64,000 nt of DNA from Prorocentrum cordatum (GCA_963575745.1 CAUYUJ010019270.1:544931-608930); one strand, 5' to 3'; shown: positions 39,761-51,535, counted from the first letter of the stretch. Numbers and translations are program-made. Notes: a model not told the origin generated them from the sequence alone.

Positions 39761-40249
39761 TGCGGGAGGAACAGGAAAGAGGAGGGGAGCAGGGATGGAG
39801 GAGGAGGAGGAGGGAAGCACGAGGGAGCAAGAGGAGGACGAAAGGGAGGATTAGAGGAAGTGGAAGATAATAGTCTGCTCTGGATCCTCAAGCTCGCCCC
39901 TCGCCCCCCCTCCCCTGCGGCTGTCAAGATGCCCGCCCAAAACGGCGCCTGAAGCCCGGCGGCCGGGGTTGCGCCTCCGATGCGAACCAAGCGCACCAGC
40001 AGCGCGTCAGCGCGGGTGCCGACGCGGGCCTGCGAGAAGGGCAGAGAAATAGTCAGGCTAGGGAAATGGACTTCACCCCGAGCGATTTCGCCAACAGCAG
40101 TCCCTGTCCAGACCTTCTAACATTCGAGACAAGAAAGAAGATCCAAGAAAACGCCCAGGGTCCAGTCCGGATTCTTTTCTGTTTTTGTGTGAAGACGCTG
40201 AAGTCCATGCACGTCGCTGTTTTGTCTTAAGAGTTCTGATGGGTGTACG

Positions 40250-41010
40250 TCAGGGAGAATCGGTATCGAATCGGTGTCGAATCGATACCCATCGGCCGAT
40301 CGGATCGAAATGGCTTGGAGGGGGGGGGGCGTCGGGCATACGGATGCGAATCCCCTTGTGCGGTGCGGCCCCAGCGGGGGCTGAGGAAGATCGCGCCGTG
40401 GCGCGGCAGAGAGCGCCCACCTTCTCGATCAATCAATCCATCTTCCTTCTGAGCCCCAGATTACATCAGATGTTCTTAAACCACCTTCTTAAACTCTGCT
40501 CACAAAACATATTATTCATCGCAGCAATGTGGCTCACGATGTGCGAAGCTGCTCGAGTGCATACCGATTTGATCGATATCGGGCCGATATCGGTCGGATC
40601 GAAATTGCTTGGAGGGGGGCAAAGGCAAACGGCAATCTCGTGTCGGCTTCTCGATCGCTGGGTCGTTCCACACTGGCCGATTCTGGCCCGCTGGCGGCGT
40701 TCCACCAGGAACGCCCACGGCTGGGTCGCCGCCGCGTCGGCACGACACGAACCTCCTACCGCACGTCAGGGAGACTCCGTCACCATCGGGTCGAATCGGA
40801 CCAAAGTGTTCATCGGCTCGGACCGCAGCGGCACGGAGTCAGAACCGGTTGGGATCGGCTGCGCCAGGGAGCACAGCAACGCCATGCAAACATCAGGCCG
40901 CATTTGATCGACGGAGTACCCAAGTCGAAGCGGATCGGGTCGGACAGAATCGACACCGAATCGGATCGAACGGACCGAAATGAGCTGGACGGGGGCAAAT
41001 ACATACAGCG
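40250..41010. repeat. ATCGGATCGAA-type repeat, three copies
   Basis: GATCGAAA(T)TGCTTGGAGGGGGG-like blocks occur near 40303-40330 and 40597-40620, and a diverged version near 40960-41000. Each is preceded by dense ATCGGTATCGAATCGG words. No gene supported. Confidence 0.6.
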
Positions 41011-41283
41011 GGTTGGTGTTGAGACGACTTGCGCGTTCGGTATCTGACACTGCGCGGATCGTCCAGCATTGAGCGATCACGGCTTTCCGATCGCGCAGGA
41101 TCGTTGGATGTCGGCCGAATCGGGGGCGTCCAAGAGGGGGGGTCGCAAATCATGGCCCGAGGCATGTGCGCGGACGAGGAGGGAAACCAATGGACGTATT
41201 GAAATAAGAGGTGAAGAAAGGCCTCTGAAAGTTGGGGAGGTATCATGGCCCCTGCCATGACATCCACCCCCCACCTAATCTTA

Positions 41284-41440
41284 GGTCGGGCATGTCCCCC
41301 GACAGGAAGATTTTTCGGAAAGAATAAGGAGTCAAACACATATTCAAAAGTTGTTAAAAACAAATAATCAAAACATCGCCCCCCGACTATTGTCTGGCGA
41401 GTTTTGAATATTACTCCTGCAAAGTGACATGCCCGACTTA
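41284..41440. repeat. 10-bp inverted repeat around an AT-rich segment
   Basis: TCGGGCATGT (from ~41286) and ACATGCCCGA (to ~41437) are perfect inverted copies flanking ~130 bp that is much richer in A/T than its surroundings. It could be a small foldback insertion. Confidence 0.45.
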
Positions 41441-41442
41441 AC

Positions 41443-41997
41443 CTAATCATCACTCCCCTCTTGGCCGCCCCCGGTAATCTGAGGCACTAACCACCCTTTC
41501 GGCCCCACCCCTGCGGGATGCCTGACATGCAGGCCGCCCGCAAGACGTCGAGAGAAATATGATGCAGGACGGCGATTCATGTGGGCCACGAAGAGAAACG
41601 GGTCCTTACTGTCGCAAGATGGCTTGGCGACCTTACGCCGCGGCGGCATACGTGGGCCGCTTACGCGCCCATGCCCGTGCAGACGACCCCGTCTGCGTCG
41701 CTCATGTAGATTGCGGCTCGGCCCACCCAGGTAACTGGTGGTAGCGGTCAGGAGCTTTTGCTCATCGTGTCGCGGCGGCGGCCCTGGCGACACGCTGTGC
41801 CTTGCGACCAGAAAGCGTGTCGCTCCGCTCCGCGGGGCGGGAGGCTGGGAACGGCTCGGGGCGTTGACGCTTGGAGATTGGGAAGCGGTTAGCGTGTCGG
41901 CCCGAAGCATGGTGGGCCAGAACCTGCAGAACGATACGCTATCCAAACGCTCAAACCGTAAAGCGAGACGCCGTCGATGCTCGAAGCAGGAAGGCAT
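41443..41997 (-). CDS. unrecognised 184-codon ORF
   Basis: Minus-strand frame, basic, with a more coding-like second half (SCDSKDPFLFVAHMNRRPAS, GVGPKGWLVPQITGGG). No family, no supporting neighbour and no clear start context. It may be a gene fragment or chance. The region from 42030 to 42640 shows nothing better. Confidence 0.2.
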   Translation of the reverse strand: MPSCFEHRRRLALRFERLDSVSFCRFWPTMLRADTLTASQSPSVNAPSRSQPPAPRSGATRFLVARHSVSPGPPPRHDEQKLLTATTSYLGGPSRNLHERRRRGRLHGHGRVSGPRMPPRRKVAKPSCDSKDPFLFVAHMNRRPASYFSRRLAGGLHVRHPAGVGPKGWLVPQITGGGQEGSDD

Positions 41998-42639
41998 GAA
42001 TTACCGGCGTGAAGAACATGCCTACTAGCATCCCTGACTTTGGCATTACCTTCTCTCGGTGACAATCTTAAGAATTGCCCCCTCCCACAGTTTCTGAAGG
42101 CATATCCCTGAGCTTGTCCTCGCCTCGGGCGTGCCAATCTTAGCGATAAGGATGGGTTCGAGGCTAGGTATCAAAATATGTCGGGATTCTGTAGCTGGGA
42201 AACGCTATACTCCAACTACCGGCCTGTGCCGATGCCTGCTGGACTGAAGTCGATGCTCCCCCATTTGCAGGGCCCTACCGCCGTGATTGGATTGAAGGTT
42301 TTCTGGACGTGATGCTCTTGATACTGTCTTAGCGTGCTTAGGGCACTCCGACGGGACGTCGTAGACCGGGGCGGGGTAAGGCCACAAGGCGGGTCATAAG
42401 AAAAATCGCCCGGGACGGCCCGTGGAACGAGAAAAAGGCAATTGAAGCATGGCCAGAATAACGGCGGTCAAGAACACCAGCACCTTGGCCGAGGGCTCAT
42501 GGCCCCATGGAGATGCCCCCAAACGAAGATCATTCCAACGTTGAGAGTCCAAACGCGAGGAAAGGGTACCACTCAAGAGCTGTGGTTGCCATCGATCCTT
42601 ACGCCAGCTGTACGCCTCCAAAGGCTCTCGTGGATAGGT

Positions 42640-42785
42640 CCTCCTCCTCCTCCTCCTCCTCCTCCTCCCCCTCCTCCACCTCCTCCTCCTCCTCCGTCTG
42701 ATCCGCCTCCTCCTCCTCCTCCTCCTCCCCCACCTCCTCCTCCTCCTCCTCCTCCTCCTCCTCCTCCTCCTCCTCCTCCTCCTTG
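42640..42785. repeat. (CCT)n microsatellite
   Basis: Near-perfect CCTCCTCCT run; poly-Pro and poly-Glu/Gly frames only. A smaller (CCT)n lies at 43238-43277. Between them no gene is supported. Confidence 0.9.
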
Positions 42786-43858
42786 AGCATCCCCCCCTGT
42801 ACGGGCTCCCGGGTCTGGGCCTGCAAGGGCCTCGCCTCCAGAGGCATCGTGGAGACCTCCCAAGACCTCCAGGAATACCTGACGATGCTCCTGGGATTCC
42901 GACGCAGGATGGGGAAAGGGATGGACAGGAGGATGGAGGATCGAGAATTAAGGCTTTGCGAGCTTCGGGGGCCTTGCGGGCTTCCTGGGTCCGCCTCGAC
43001 ATGAGAACGCGGCTCAGGAGAGGTTTGGGGGGGGATTCTTGTCCCGCCTCCCCAGACCTCCAGCTCTACGAACAAGAAGGCTTGTTTCGAGCCCGTTTCA
43101 GGCCTCGTTTCGGGGCTCGGGCGCCAAAACCATCAGGAAACGACCCGTGACAAAAACAAGGCCTCGCTTCGACCCGTGATAAAATCAACTGCTGCCTCCC
43201 TGCTGTCCGACTACTGGATTATGACGTCTTGCAGTGTTGTCCTCCTCCTCCTCCTCCTCCTCCTCCTCCTCCTCCTCATCCTCCCTCATCGCCCCCTCTA
43301 GAGGAAGAACCAACATTGCGTGAAGATAAACTTTTGCAGGTCCGCGCGCACGTCTTGGGTCTGGACTGAATTCCACTCCCTGGCGCGCTGATCGCGCCAG
43401 GGGCGGCGACGGATGCGCTGCCAGGGGGGCCCAGCTCCGATCCGAGAAATCCGCGCGGACCTCCGACACTTTATTATGCTTGTACCGTGCTTTCTTCCTC
43501 GATCCTCCCGCCACCCGCAGCTCCCGCGGCCCCTCCTCATTCTCCCTCTCCTCTCCTAGACGCGCCCGCGGAAGAACTGAGAAGGGGGCGGGACTTCTCG
43601 GAAGGCTCGGAAGGCCTCCGGCCTTCTGGGATGTTTCTAAGCCTTCCCGAAGACAGAGGATACCTCTCAGAAGGCGCGCTCGGGCTTCTGAGGAGTCCCG
43701 CCGCCTTCTGAGAAGGCCTTCTCCTCCTCGATTCCCCCACCCCCTCGCTCGCCGCCGATCCCCTCCTCTGTGTATTTGCCCCTCCCCCCGAAGGGCCGGG
43801 TCCCGCCCCAGCAGCGCGACCAGCGCACCCCACAGCGGGCCCAGCTCCACCTCGCTGG

Positions 43859-43880
43859 CCGGCCGGCTTTCCGGCCGGCA
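43859..43880. repeat. strong GC hairpin
   Basis: GGCCGGCCGGCTTTCCGGCC with arms CCGGCCGG either side of CTTT; perfect 8-bp stem. Confidence 0.7.
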
Positions 43881-43909
43881 TCCCCAGGCGGGGTCTCGCG
43901 AGGCGGCTC

Positions 43910-44250
43910 GAGGATCGAGGTTCCCGAAGCGGGGACTTGTCCAGAACCACCGCCTGGGGATATCGATCTTCGTGGATGTCGGCAGGCGGTGGATTTGAAT
44001 ACTCTGGGTTTCTTAACAAGCGTGGGGGGGTCCCACCGACGGGGGTCAACCTCGCCTCGTCGTCGCGCCGCGACGGGGGTCGATGTGGGGCTGCCCGCGG
44101 AGGTGACGCCCCCCCGACGCTTATTGAGAAACTCAGAGTATGGTCGGGCTCCCTGGGGCCGAAATGTGTCCGTATCCACCGCCCGCTGGGGTCTCAGGAC
44201 GTCAGTTCCCCAAGTGGTGGATGAAACCCCCGCCTCGCAAAAGTCGAGGT
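43910..44250. repeat. imperfect fold-back (inverted-repeat) element
   Basis: The left arm around 43980-44030 (GGCGGTGGATTTGAATACTC, GGGTTTCTTAACAAGCGT) pairs with the reverse complement of 44105-44200 (ACGCTTATTGAGAAACTC, ATCCACCGCCCGCTGGG). Arms are roughly 120-160 nt with mismatches and the loop is about 70 nt. MITE-like in form. No terminal duplication identified. Confidence 0.6.
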
Positions 44251-44384
44251 CGTGTGTGGCAGTTCCCGTCCTTCTGGGGCCTCCCGAAGGTTCTCGCCGC
44301 CACGGATGGATCCGCCTCGACATTCTGATCCAAACGCACCCAAGGGTTGCTCTGCCTCCCTCCCGAGGACCCAGGCCCCAGAAT

Positions 44385-44505
44385 CGAGGTTTGAGGATCG
44401 CAGGTCGAGCGAGAATCGAAGCTCGAGGATCGCAGGTCGAGGATCGAGGCTCGAGGATCGAAGGTCTAGGATCGAGGGTCGAGGATCGAAAGTCGAGGAT
44501 CCATG
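44385..44505. repeat. GAGGATCG-type tandem repeat
   Basis: About eight units of GAGGATCG(A/C)AGGTC, period near 14-15 bp. Confidence 0.8.
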
Positions 44506-44659
44506 TTCTCCCAAGACCAGGCTAGCAGCGCTGTGGGTTAACGGCGTCGTAGGGAATCCGGCTTTCGTGAAACCGAGCGCGCGCAGAAACGTATGTACGA
44601 AATCGCGAACCACGCGCTCCCAGAGTATAAATATGATAATTTATCGAACGAAAGCGGCA

Positions 44660-44705
44660 CAGCGAATTGTAGGAAAACACGAACCACGCTTTCCTACAGT
44701 TGGTT
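44660..44705. repeat. perfect 9-bp inverted repeat
   Basis: TGTAGGAAA and TTTCCTACA separated by 13 nt; the pairing extends outward to 11 of 12 bases. It lies in an AT-richer patch containing TATAAATATGATAATTTATC. No associated gene seen. Confidence 0.6.
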
Positions 44706-45094
44706 TGGCCACGGACCAGTCCCATCTGCAATGCCGAAACCTACCATGCCAGTATATGGAACACCGTCAGCCCGTCCACGGTTCTCCTTGTCAGACGAAA
44801 TCACGACGACAATAATGCCAAATCGAAACACATCAGGACTCACTGCGAGAGCCGGTGGGCTTGGAGGACGCATCAGGGGCGCCGCGGCCGCTCCAGAAAC
44901 GCCCCGAGCACTGCGAGCGCGCTGCCGAACACTCTGGCGCGATTGGCGTGCGTTGGCGCTACAATCCGACCACTCCACTTGACGTGGTCGCTCAGCCCTG
45001 CCGCAATTAATGGGTAACCTCCCGGCGCTGCTTTGCGCTGTCTGGCGTGGGGCCGCCGCTGCGCCGGAGAGTACGTCTTAACGGTGAATTGAAT

Positions 45095-45425
45095 CAACAG
45101 CGTAGTGTCGATAGCGTGGTGTCAGCAGCGTAGTGCCAACAGCGTAGTGTCAACAGCGTAGCGTCAACAGCGTAGTGTCAACAGCGTAGTGTCAAAGGCG
45201 CAGTGTCAACAGCGTAGTTTCAACAGCGTAACGTCAACAGCGTAATGTCAACAGCGTAGCGTCGTAGTGTCAACAGCGTAGTGTCAACCGCGCAGTGTCA
45301 ACCAACGGCGTAATGTCAACAGCGTAGTGTCAGCAGCGTAGTGCCAAAAACGTACTGTCAACAGCCTACTGTCAACAACTGAATGTCAACAGCGTAGTGT
45401 CTACAGCGTAGTATCAATCAAATGC
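45095..45425. repeat. 14-bp tandem repeat AGCGTAGTGTCAAC
   Basis: More than 20 units with small variations (AGCGTAGCGTCAAC, AGCGTAATGTCAAC, GGCGCAGTGTCAAC). No frame. The following 45430-45860 stretch holds AGAGACG(G/C)CTT words and nothing coding. Confidence 0.9.
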
Positions 45426-45929
45426 GTATTGTTCCCTAGCAAAGAAAACATTATCTCTGGACTTCTCATGAGAAGCGATTGCTCACGACAGATGACTTAT
45501 CATGACTTTCAGAATTATATATGGTTTTGAATGAGATACGTATCGGGAAAAACGTTTTGGCCCATCAGAGACGGCTTCTCAGGAGAGACGGCTTCTTATT
45601 TGAAGGAACTCTTATGGGAGACGACTTCATGCCAGAGACGCCTTTTCAGGACAGAGAATGATATGCGGGTTCAATCAGAAACGGATTTACTATGAAAAAA
45701 GATTTGTTACGAGAGACCATCCTTCATGAATATGTTCCACGACAGTTAAAACAATGATAAAGTGTTTTGAATGGGAGCAGGGATCAGATGTGAGATGTCT
45801 TGTCATGACTGGTTTTTTATATGAGAAGCGCGTCTTTACGAGAGGCGAGTTTTATTGAGACTCTGAATGAAGCGCCTGTCGCGCCCAGATCTGTCCAGAA
45901 CGAATTTCGTGAAAACCGTCGAATTTAAG

Positions 45930-46740
45930 CAGCGTCGTTGGCGGTCGCGTTGTCGACGCGGCGCTCTTGAGAGCACGCTGTTGATTGTTGACAATGCTAC
46001 TCACGCGGCGCACTGTTGCTTGACAGTACGCTCTTGGTTCTGGCTACGTTGCTTGAGGTTGTGCTGCTGGTTGACACTATGTTGTTGACACTACCCTGTT
46101 GGCGCTACGTTGTCGACGTTGCTCCGTTGACAGTGCGCTCTTGATGGTTGACAATGCTACTCACACGGTGCACTGTTGCTTGACCGTGTGCTGTTGGTTC
46201 AGACTGCGTTCTTTGAGGGTGCGCTGTTGGTTGACGCTGCGCTGTTGACACTGCGCTGTTGGTACTGCACTGTTGACAGTGCGCTGCTGGTTGTTGACAA
46301 TGCTTCTCGCGCGGTGCACTGTCGCTCGACAGTGCGCCTTTGGTTCAGGCTAGGGTTGCTTGAGGTAACGCTTTTGATTGACGCGCGCCCTTGACACTGC
46401 GCTGCTGACACTACGCTGCTGAAACTGCGCTGGTGACAGTGCGCTGTTGGTTGTTGACAATGCTACGCTTTTGGTTGTTGACAATGATACTCACGCGGTA
46501 CACTGTTGCTTGGCAGTGCGCTGTTGGTCCAGGCAGTGCTGCTCGAGGCTGCGCATTTGGTTGACACTGCGCTGTTGACGCTGCGCTGATGGCACTGCGC
46601 TGTTAACAGTACGCTGTTGATTGTTGACGATGCTACTCACTCGGTGCACTGCTGCTTGACAGCGCGCTGTCGGTCCAGACTGCGTTGCTTGAGATTGTGC
46701 GGTTACTTGACATTATAATGTTGACACTACGCCTGCGCCG
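45930..46740. repeat. oppositely oriented array of the same 14-mer family
   Basis: GTTGACACTGCGCT, the reverse complement of the 45.1-kb unit, recurs in an irregular array mixed with GCGCTGTTGGTTGTTGACA and a longer ~170-bp unit (GACAATGCTACTCACGCGGT...CACTGTTGCTTGACAGT) seen near 45990, 46150, 46300, 46480 and 46630. Confidence 0.8.
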
Positions 46741-46849
46741 CTGTGGATGACCGTGACGACGCGAAAAACGTAGTGTCAGCGGCGTAGCGTGAATTCACCC
46801 TGCGTTGCGCGGCGTTGACAGCGCAATGCAAATTCACTGTTTGAGCTAT

Positions 46850-48520
46850 TAGTTCGCTGTTAGGAGATACCTCGGCTGCGCCCGGCCCGCGGCCAGCGAC
46901 GGGGGCGCCTCGGCGATTCCGCGAGCGCGGGTCGAGCGCGGCGGCCCGCCCTGGCCTCCAGGGAAGTCGACAGCGCCGCGGGCAGATCGGCGCCGAGATG
47001 CCGCGGGGCTCGCGGGCGGCGCCCAGCAGCAGCAGCGCCTCGGCCGACGGGCCCAGCGGCGCCCCGACCTCGACCTCAACGCGCCGCCGCTGCGCCGCCG
47101 CGCGCCGCAAGTGGAGGGGCGCGTCGACCGGGGGCGGATCGGGCGGGTCGGCGAGGCCAGCGGCGCGGCCTTCGCGCAGCTCGTCGTCGGGCGCGACCCC
47201 CACCTCGGGCGGGGCGAATCGCTGGCGCTCGCGCCACCTCGCAGCGGCGAGCGCCCCCCGCGGCGCTTGTCGGGCCTCGCAGACGGACTGGCCCGTTGTG
47301 AAGGCGACGCCCGACAGCGCTCGGCGCAAACCGACCTCGCCCAGGAAGACGAGGCCCGCGGCGACAGCCAGCTCCCCTGCGACGTTGCGAGGCAGCCGGC
47401 AGACGGGTGCCAGGTCGCCCCCGCCGATGAACGCGCGGCAACCCCCAGCGCGCTGAGCCCTGGGCGCAGCGCGGAGAAGGTGCGCGCCAGGTGGCCCGCG
47501 ATCCGCCGCAGTTGCCAACGAGCCAGCCGAGGGCTGCTGCAGCACGTGGTGGGGCGCGAGGTAAAGGCGCCGCTCCCGCTTCGGTACGCGCCCGAGCCAG
47601 CCCTCGCGCCCGTCGAGCACCATCTCCAGGACGGCGAGGCCAGGCCGGGCACGCTCGAGCTCGCGCCAGCGCGGCCCTCGTCTGCCCAGCTCGGCGGTGA
47701 GCCCCCCTGGGCGGTCGTCGAGCGCCGGCGCGCTGGGCGAGGCGAAAACCCCGTCGTCGGCGCGCGGCGCCCGGACAGCGGCCTGGCCGGACGAGAGTCG
47801 AGGACCAGGCCTTGTCGAGACACCATCCATCGCATGGGGGCCCCGCCTCGTCCATCGCTTCGACGAGGACCTCGCGGCAGATCCATGGCGCCCAGCTCCG
47901 GCCCATCGGCAATGAGGCATAGCGCGGCCACAGGACCTCGTGGCCCGCCGCGGCCGCGCGACGCCCGAGCTTCTCGTCATAGACGGAGTCGACCCCGAGC
48001 TCGTCCGCGGCGACCTCGATGTCAAAGCGCACCCAGCCCCCCCGCGCGGGGTCGGCCAACTGGTGGAAGCCGCGCGCGAGGTCCGCGGGGCCTGCGCAGA
48101 GGGGCTCGTGGCAGCCGCCGAAGTCGGTCAGGTCCTCGGGGCCCGCGTCGACGGAGTCGAGCAAGTCCATGGACCCCGGGCCTCTCCCGACGACAGGGCC
48201 GCCCGAAGAGGCAGCTTGCGAAGCTGGTTCGGCTGGCGAGCGTCGACCGCCACGCACGCATCGCCGTTCGTCCAGGCCGCGAAGAAGGTGCTAAGGCGCG
48301 CCTGCCGACGTTGCCGACCATCCGCGAGCCCCCGAGCGGCGAGCCGCCGGAGGAAATCGACAAAGCGGGGGCGATTCCGAAGGTCCCGAGGATTGAGAAG
48401 CGACTCCCAGCAGGGCTGGGCGATGGTCTCCTCGTCGGTGACGTTCGCCCTGGGCCGCGCGAAGTCCGAGTCCAATCGGTCCAAGACCTCAGCGATCTCG
48501 CGGAGGTCTTGGGCCACCTA
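46850..48520 (-). pseudogene. reverse-transcriptase gene of a second retroelement, multi-frame
   Basis: Read on the minus strand across four frame segments. 48517-48180: MAQDLREIAEVLDRLDSDFA, PRFVDFLRRLAARGL, DACVAVDARQPNQLRKLPL (RT N-terminal motif). Next frame: CAGPADLARGFHQLADPA (motif A-like), then WPRYASLPMGRSWAPWICRE (the LPMG-SWA motif B). Next frame: RADDGVFASP (x-D-D motif C), LEMVLDGREGWLGRVPKRER and YLAPHHVLQQPSAG. Next: RIAGHLARTFSALRPGLSAL, then AFIGGGDLAPV and AGELAVAAGLVFLGEVGLRR, leading to an RNase-H-like AFTTGQS. The order matches a non-copia RT common in dinoflagellates (recall). At least three frameshifts make it a dead copy. The plus-strand ORF of 485 codons is antisense. 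Confidence 0.6.
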
Positions 48521-48714
48521 TGCGGCGAGGTGCCGCGCCCCGAAGCTGTCGCGGCCGATCACCAGTAGGCCGTCGCAAAAGGTTGAGCTCGGTAGCGCCG
48601 CAATCGCGGCAAGTAGAGGCCTCGCCCATAGTTCAACAACGATAATGATTAAATTACCCCAGTGCGACCCTACCTAGAAGTTGGAGCCCCTAGGACAGCA
48701 GCATTAGTTGCAAT

Positions 48715-49325
48715 GCTATGCTAGGCTATGCAATGCTATGCCATGCTATGCTGCGCTATGCTATGCTATGCTATGCTATGCTATGCTATGCTGCGCTATG
48801 CTATGCTATGATATGATAATATATGATATGTAATGCTGCGCTGTGCTATGCTAAACTATGCTATGCTATGCTAAACTGCGCTATGCTATGCTATGCTATG
48901 CTGCGCTATGCTGCGCTATGCTATGCTATGCTATGATATGCTATGCTTGGCTATGTTATGCTACGCTATGATATGCTAATGCAGCGCTGCGTTATGCTAA
49001 GCTAAGATAAGCTAAGCTAAACTAACCCTCTGGGCAGAGCCTTGGTAGGGAATTACACCCATGCTAATGCTTTGCTTTGCTGTCGCTGCTGTTGCTTTGC
49101 CTTTGCTTTGCTACTATGCTATGCTATGCTCTGCTCTGCTATGCTATGCTGCGCTGTGCTATGCTATGCTGTACTGTGCTGTGCTGTGCTATGCTATGCT
49201 ATGCTGCGCTATGCTATGCTATGCTGGGCTATGCTATGATATGCTGTGCTGCACTATGCTATGCTACGCTATGCTATGCTATGCTGTGCTCTGCTATGCT
49301 AAAGCTCAGCGAAGCTAAGATGAAG
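48715..49325. repeat. (ATGCT)n pentanucleotide array
   Basis: ATGCT/CTATG units with TGCGC variants in two blocks (48715-49000 and 49105-49305). Between and after are GCTAAGCTAA words. Related 29-bp boxes (GGGCAGAGCCTTGGTAGGGAA near 49031 and GGCAGAGCCTAGGTAGGGAA near 49525) bracket the later half. Confidence 0.9.
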
Positions 49326-49654
49326 GCAAGCTAAGCTAAGGTAAACCTGACCTATGATGAAACTAAGCTAAGCTCAGATGAAATGAGCTAAACTAAGCTG
49401 AGATAAGCAACGCTAAGCTAAAAGGACGTAACTGGGGGAACCGCGGGGCAGATACTGCGGGAACCGCCTGGGGCGCTTTCCACTGCCCGGCCCTTTTAAG
49501 CCCAGAGAGTAAGAACCCTTCTAGGCAGAGCCTAGGTAGGGAACCAAGAGCCTAATTATACAGAGCCCTCCAAGCGTTCCTTGCGCGCCCACAGGTCCGC
49601 CCCCGCAGCCGCTCTTTGCGCGCCTGCAGGTTCGCCCCTGGGCCCCTGGAAGTG

Positions 49655-49664
49655 CTGCAGAGGG

Positions 49665-49697
<33 letters not shown>

Positions 49698-49756
49698 GAG
49701 AGAAAAAGAGAGAGAGAGAGAGAGGGAGAGAGAGAGAGAGAGAGAGCGAGAGAGAA

Positions 49757-49793
<37 letters not shown>

Positions 49794-49870
49794 CGGAGCG
49801 AGACAGAAACAGAGACAGAGACAGGAACGGAGAAAGAGAGACAGAGAAAGAGAGAGCGAACATATAAAAA
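49655..49870. repeat. (GA)n microsatellite
   Basis: GAGAGA run with AAAGAG interruptions passing into ACAGAAACAGAGACAG. No gene. Confidence 0.9.
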
Positions 49871-49930
49871 ATATGCAAACATAAAAAAAGGAGAAAGAAT
49901 CAACACAAAGCAAACTATTACATAGCTCCA

Positions 49931-50090
49931 TATGGGGCCACGAACCGCGCGAGGGGCGCCCCGAACATGGGCCTGGAGGCGCGCGCGGACCCTGCCGCTG
50001 GGGCCTTGTGCGGAGCTCCGTATGGGGTCGCGAAGCGCGAGGGGCGCGCCGACATGGGCCTGGGGGCGCACGTGAACCCTGCCATCTGGG
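49931..50090. repeat. two diverged units of the ~90-bp satellite seen at 4.9 kb
   Basis: TATGGGGCCACGAACCGCGC, GCCGCTGGGGCCTTGTGCGG and AGCTCCGTATGGGGTCGCGA match the 4892-5299 unit blocks in the same orientation. Confidence 0.7.
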
Positions 50091-50113
50091 CCGTATGTAT
50101 GTATGTCTGTATG

Positions 50114-50156
<43 letters not shown>

Positions 50157-50179
50157 ATATATATATCGGAAGTTGGGGG

Positions 50180-50390
50180 TGAGATCGAAGTGGGACGGAC
50201 AGCCCCCCTACCGGGAAATCGATTTTCGGTTTCGTGTTCGCGCGTGCCGCGCGTGCGGGCGAGGCGAAGTTGCGTAGGCGGGCGACCGGAAAATCTCCTG
50301 TGGCTGAGGCGCGGCCGGACCAAAAGTCTCCGTTCCGGCAACTGGTGCACCGCCGGTGTCCCGCCGGTGTCCCGCCATTGTCCCGTCGGT
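50180..50390 (+). repeat. dispersed repeat, arm 1 (inverted copy at 58745-58995)
   Basis: CCTACCGGGAAATCGATTTT, CGGTTTCGTGTTCGCGCGTG and TGAGGCGCGGCCGGACCAAA match the reverse complement of 58857-58975 nearly base for base. The outer part (TCCGTTCCGGCAACTGG...GTGTCCCGCCGG) also has its counterpart in 58745-58850. Confidence 0.8.
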
Positions 50391-50394
50391 GTCC

Positions 50395-51400
50395 CGATGA
50401 TGACGATGATGATGATGACGACGATGATGATGATGGTGATTATGATGATGATGGTGATGATGGTGGTGATGGTGGTTATGATGATGATGATGGTGGTGAT
50501 GGTGATGATGGGGATGATGGCGATGATGGTGATGTGATGACGGTGATGATGGTGATGATGATGGTGGTGATGATGACGGTGGCGTTGATGAGGATGATGA
50601 TGTTGATGTAAATGATGATGATGTGAGATCGATAGTGAGATCGATAGTGGGACCGAATGAAATATCGATTGTGATCGATCGTGGGATCGATTGTGAAATC
50701 GATCGCCATATCGATTGTGATATCGATCGAATGAGATCGATAATGAGATCTCGAGTCCCGCTGGTGTCCCGTCGGTGTTCCGGTGATGACTGTGATGATG
50801 ATGACGATGATGATGATGATTATGATGATGATGGTGATGACGGTGATGATGGTGATGGTCATGGTGATGACGATGATGATGATGGTGATGATGGTGATAA
50901 TGGTGATGACGGTGATGAAAATGATGATGGTAAAGATGATGATGGTGATAACGGTGATGATGGCGATGATGATTGTGGTGATGATGCTGACGTTGATGTT
51001 GTTGATGATGATGGCGGTGTTGCTGTTGATGTTGATGATGACGACGAGGATGATGACGTCGATTGCGAGATCGATAGTGAGATCGATAGTGGGACCGAAT
51101 GAGAGATCAATTGTATGATCGATCCTGAAATCGATTGTGAGATCGATCGTCCGGTCGATTGCGAGATCGATCGAATGCGATCGATAGTGAGATCGATCGT
51201 GAGACCGAATGTGCTATCGATTGTGCTATCGATAGCGATATCGATAGTGAGACCGAATGTGAGATCGATTGTGAAACCGAAAGTGAGATCGATAGTGAGA
51301 TCGATACTCAGATCGATTGTGAGATCGATCGAATGAGATCGATAATGAGATCGATAGTGAGATCGATAGTGAGATCGATAGTGAAATCGATTGAGTGAGA
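50395..51400. repeat. composite (GAT)n + GATCGATAGTGA repeat, two macro-units
   Basis: Each macro-unit reads GTCCCGTCGGTGTCCCG-like boundary, (GATGAT)n with variants, then a GAGATCGATAGT dodecamer array: 50360-50755 and 50756-51400. The dodecamer recurs at 53810-54055. Poly-Asp and Ser frames are artefacts. Confidence 0.9.
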
Positions 51401-51535
51401 CGTTGGGTCCACCCCCCGTCAACTCTCTTACCATTCAGGGATTTCGTCTCAAGGCTTCCGTTGCACTCGGCGCGCGGGGGGGCCGCGAACGCGCCCACTT
51501 CGGTCACGCACTTCCTTCGGCTTCGCTACGAGGGG

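Noticed and set aside
47111-48568. 485-codon plus-strand ORF
   Set aside because: Antisense to the RT motifs VDARQPNQL and LPMGRSWA; no domain of its own.
48715-49325. Cys/Tyr/Met-rich ORFs of 65-85 codons
   Set aside because: Pentanucleotide array translated in three frames; no gene.
51439-51455. Spliced-leader relic upstream of the OB-fold gene (GATTTCGTCTCAAG)
   Set aside because: Only about 10 of 13 bases match the leader's 3' part; too weak.
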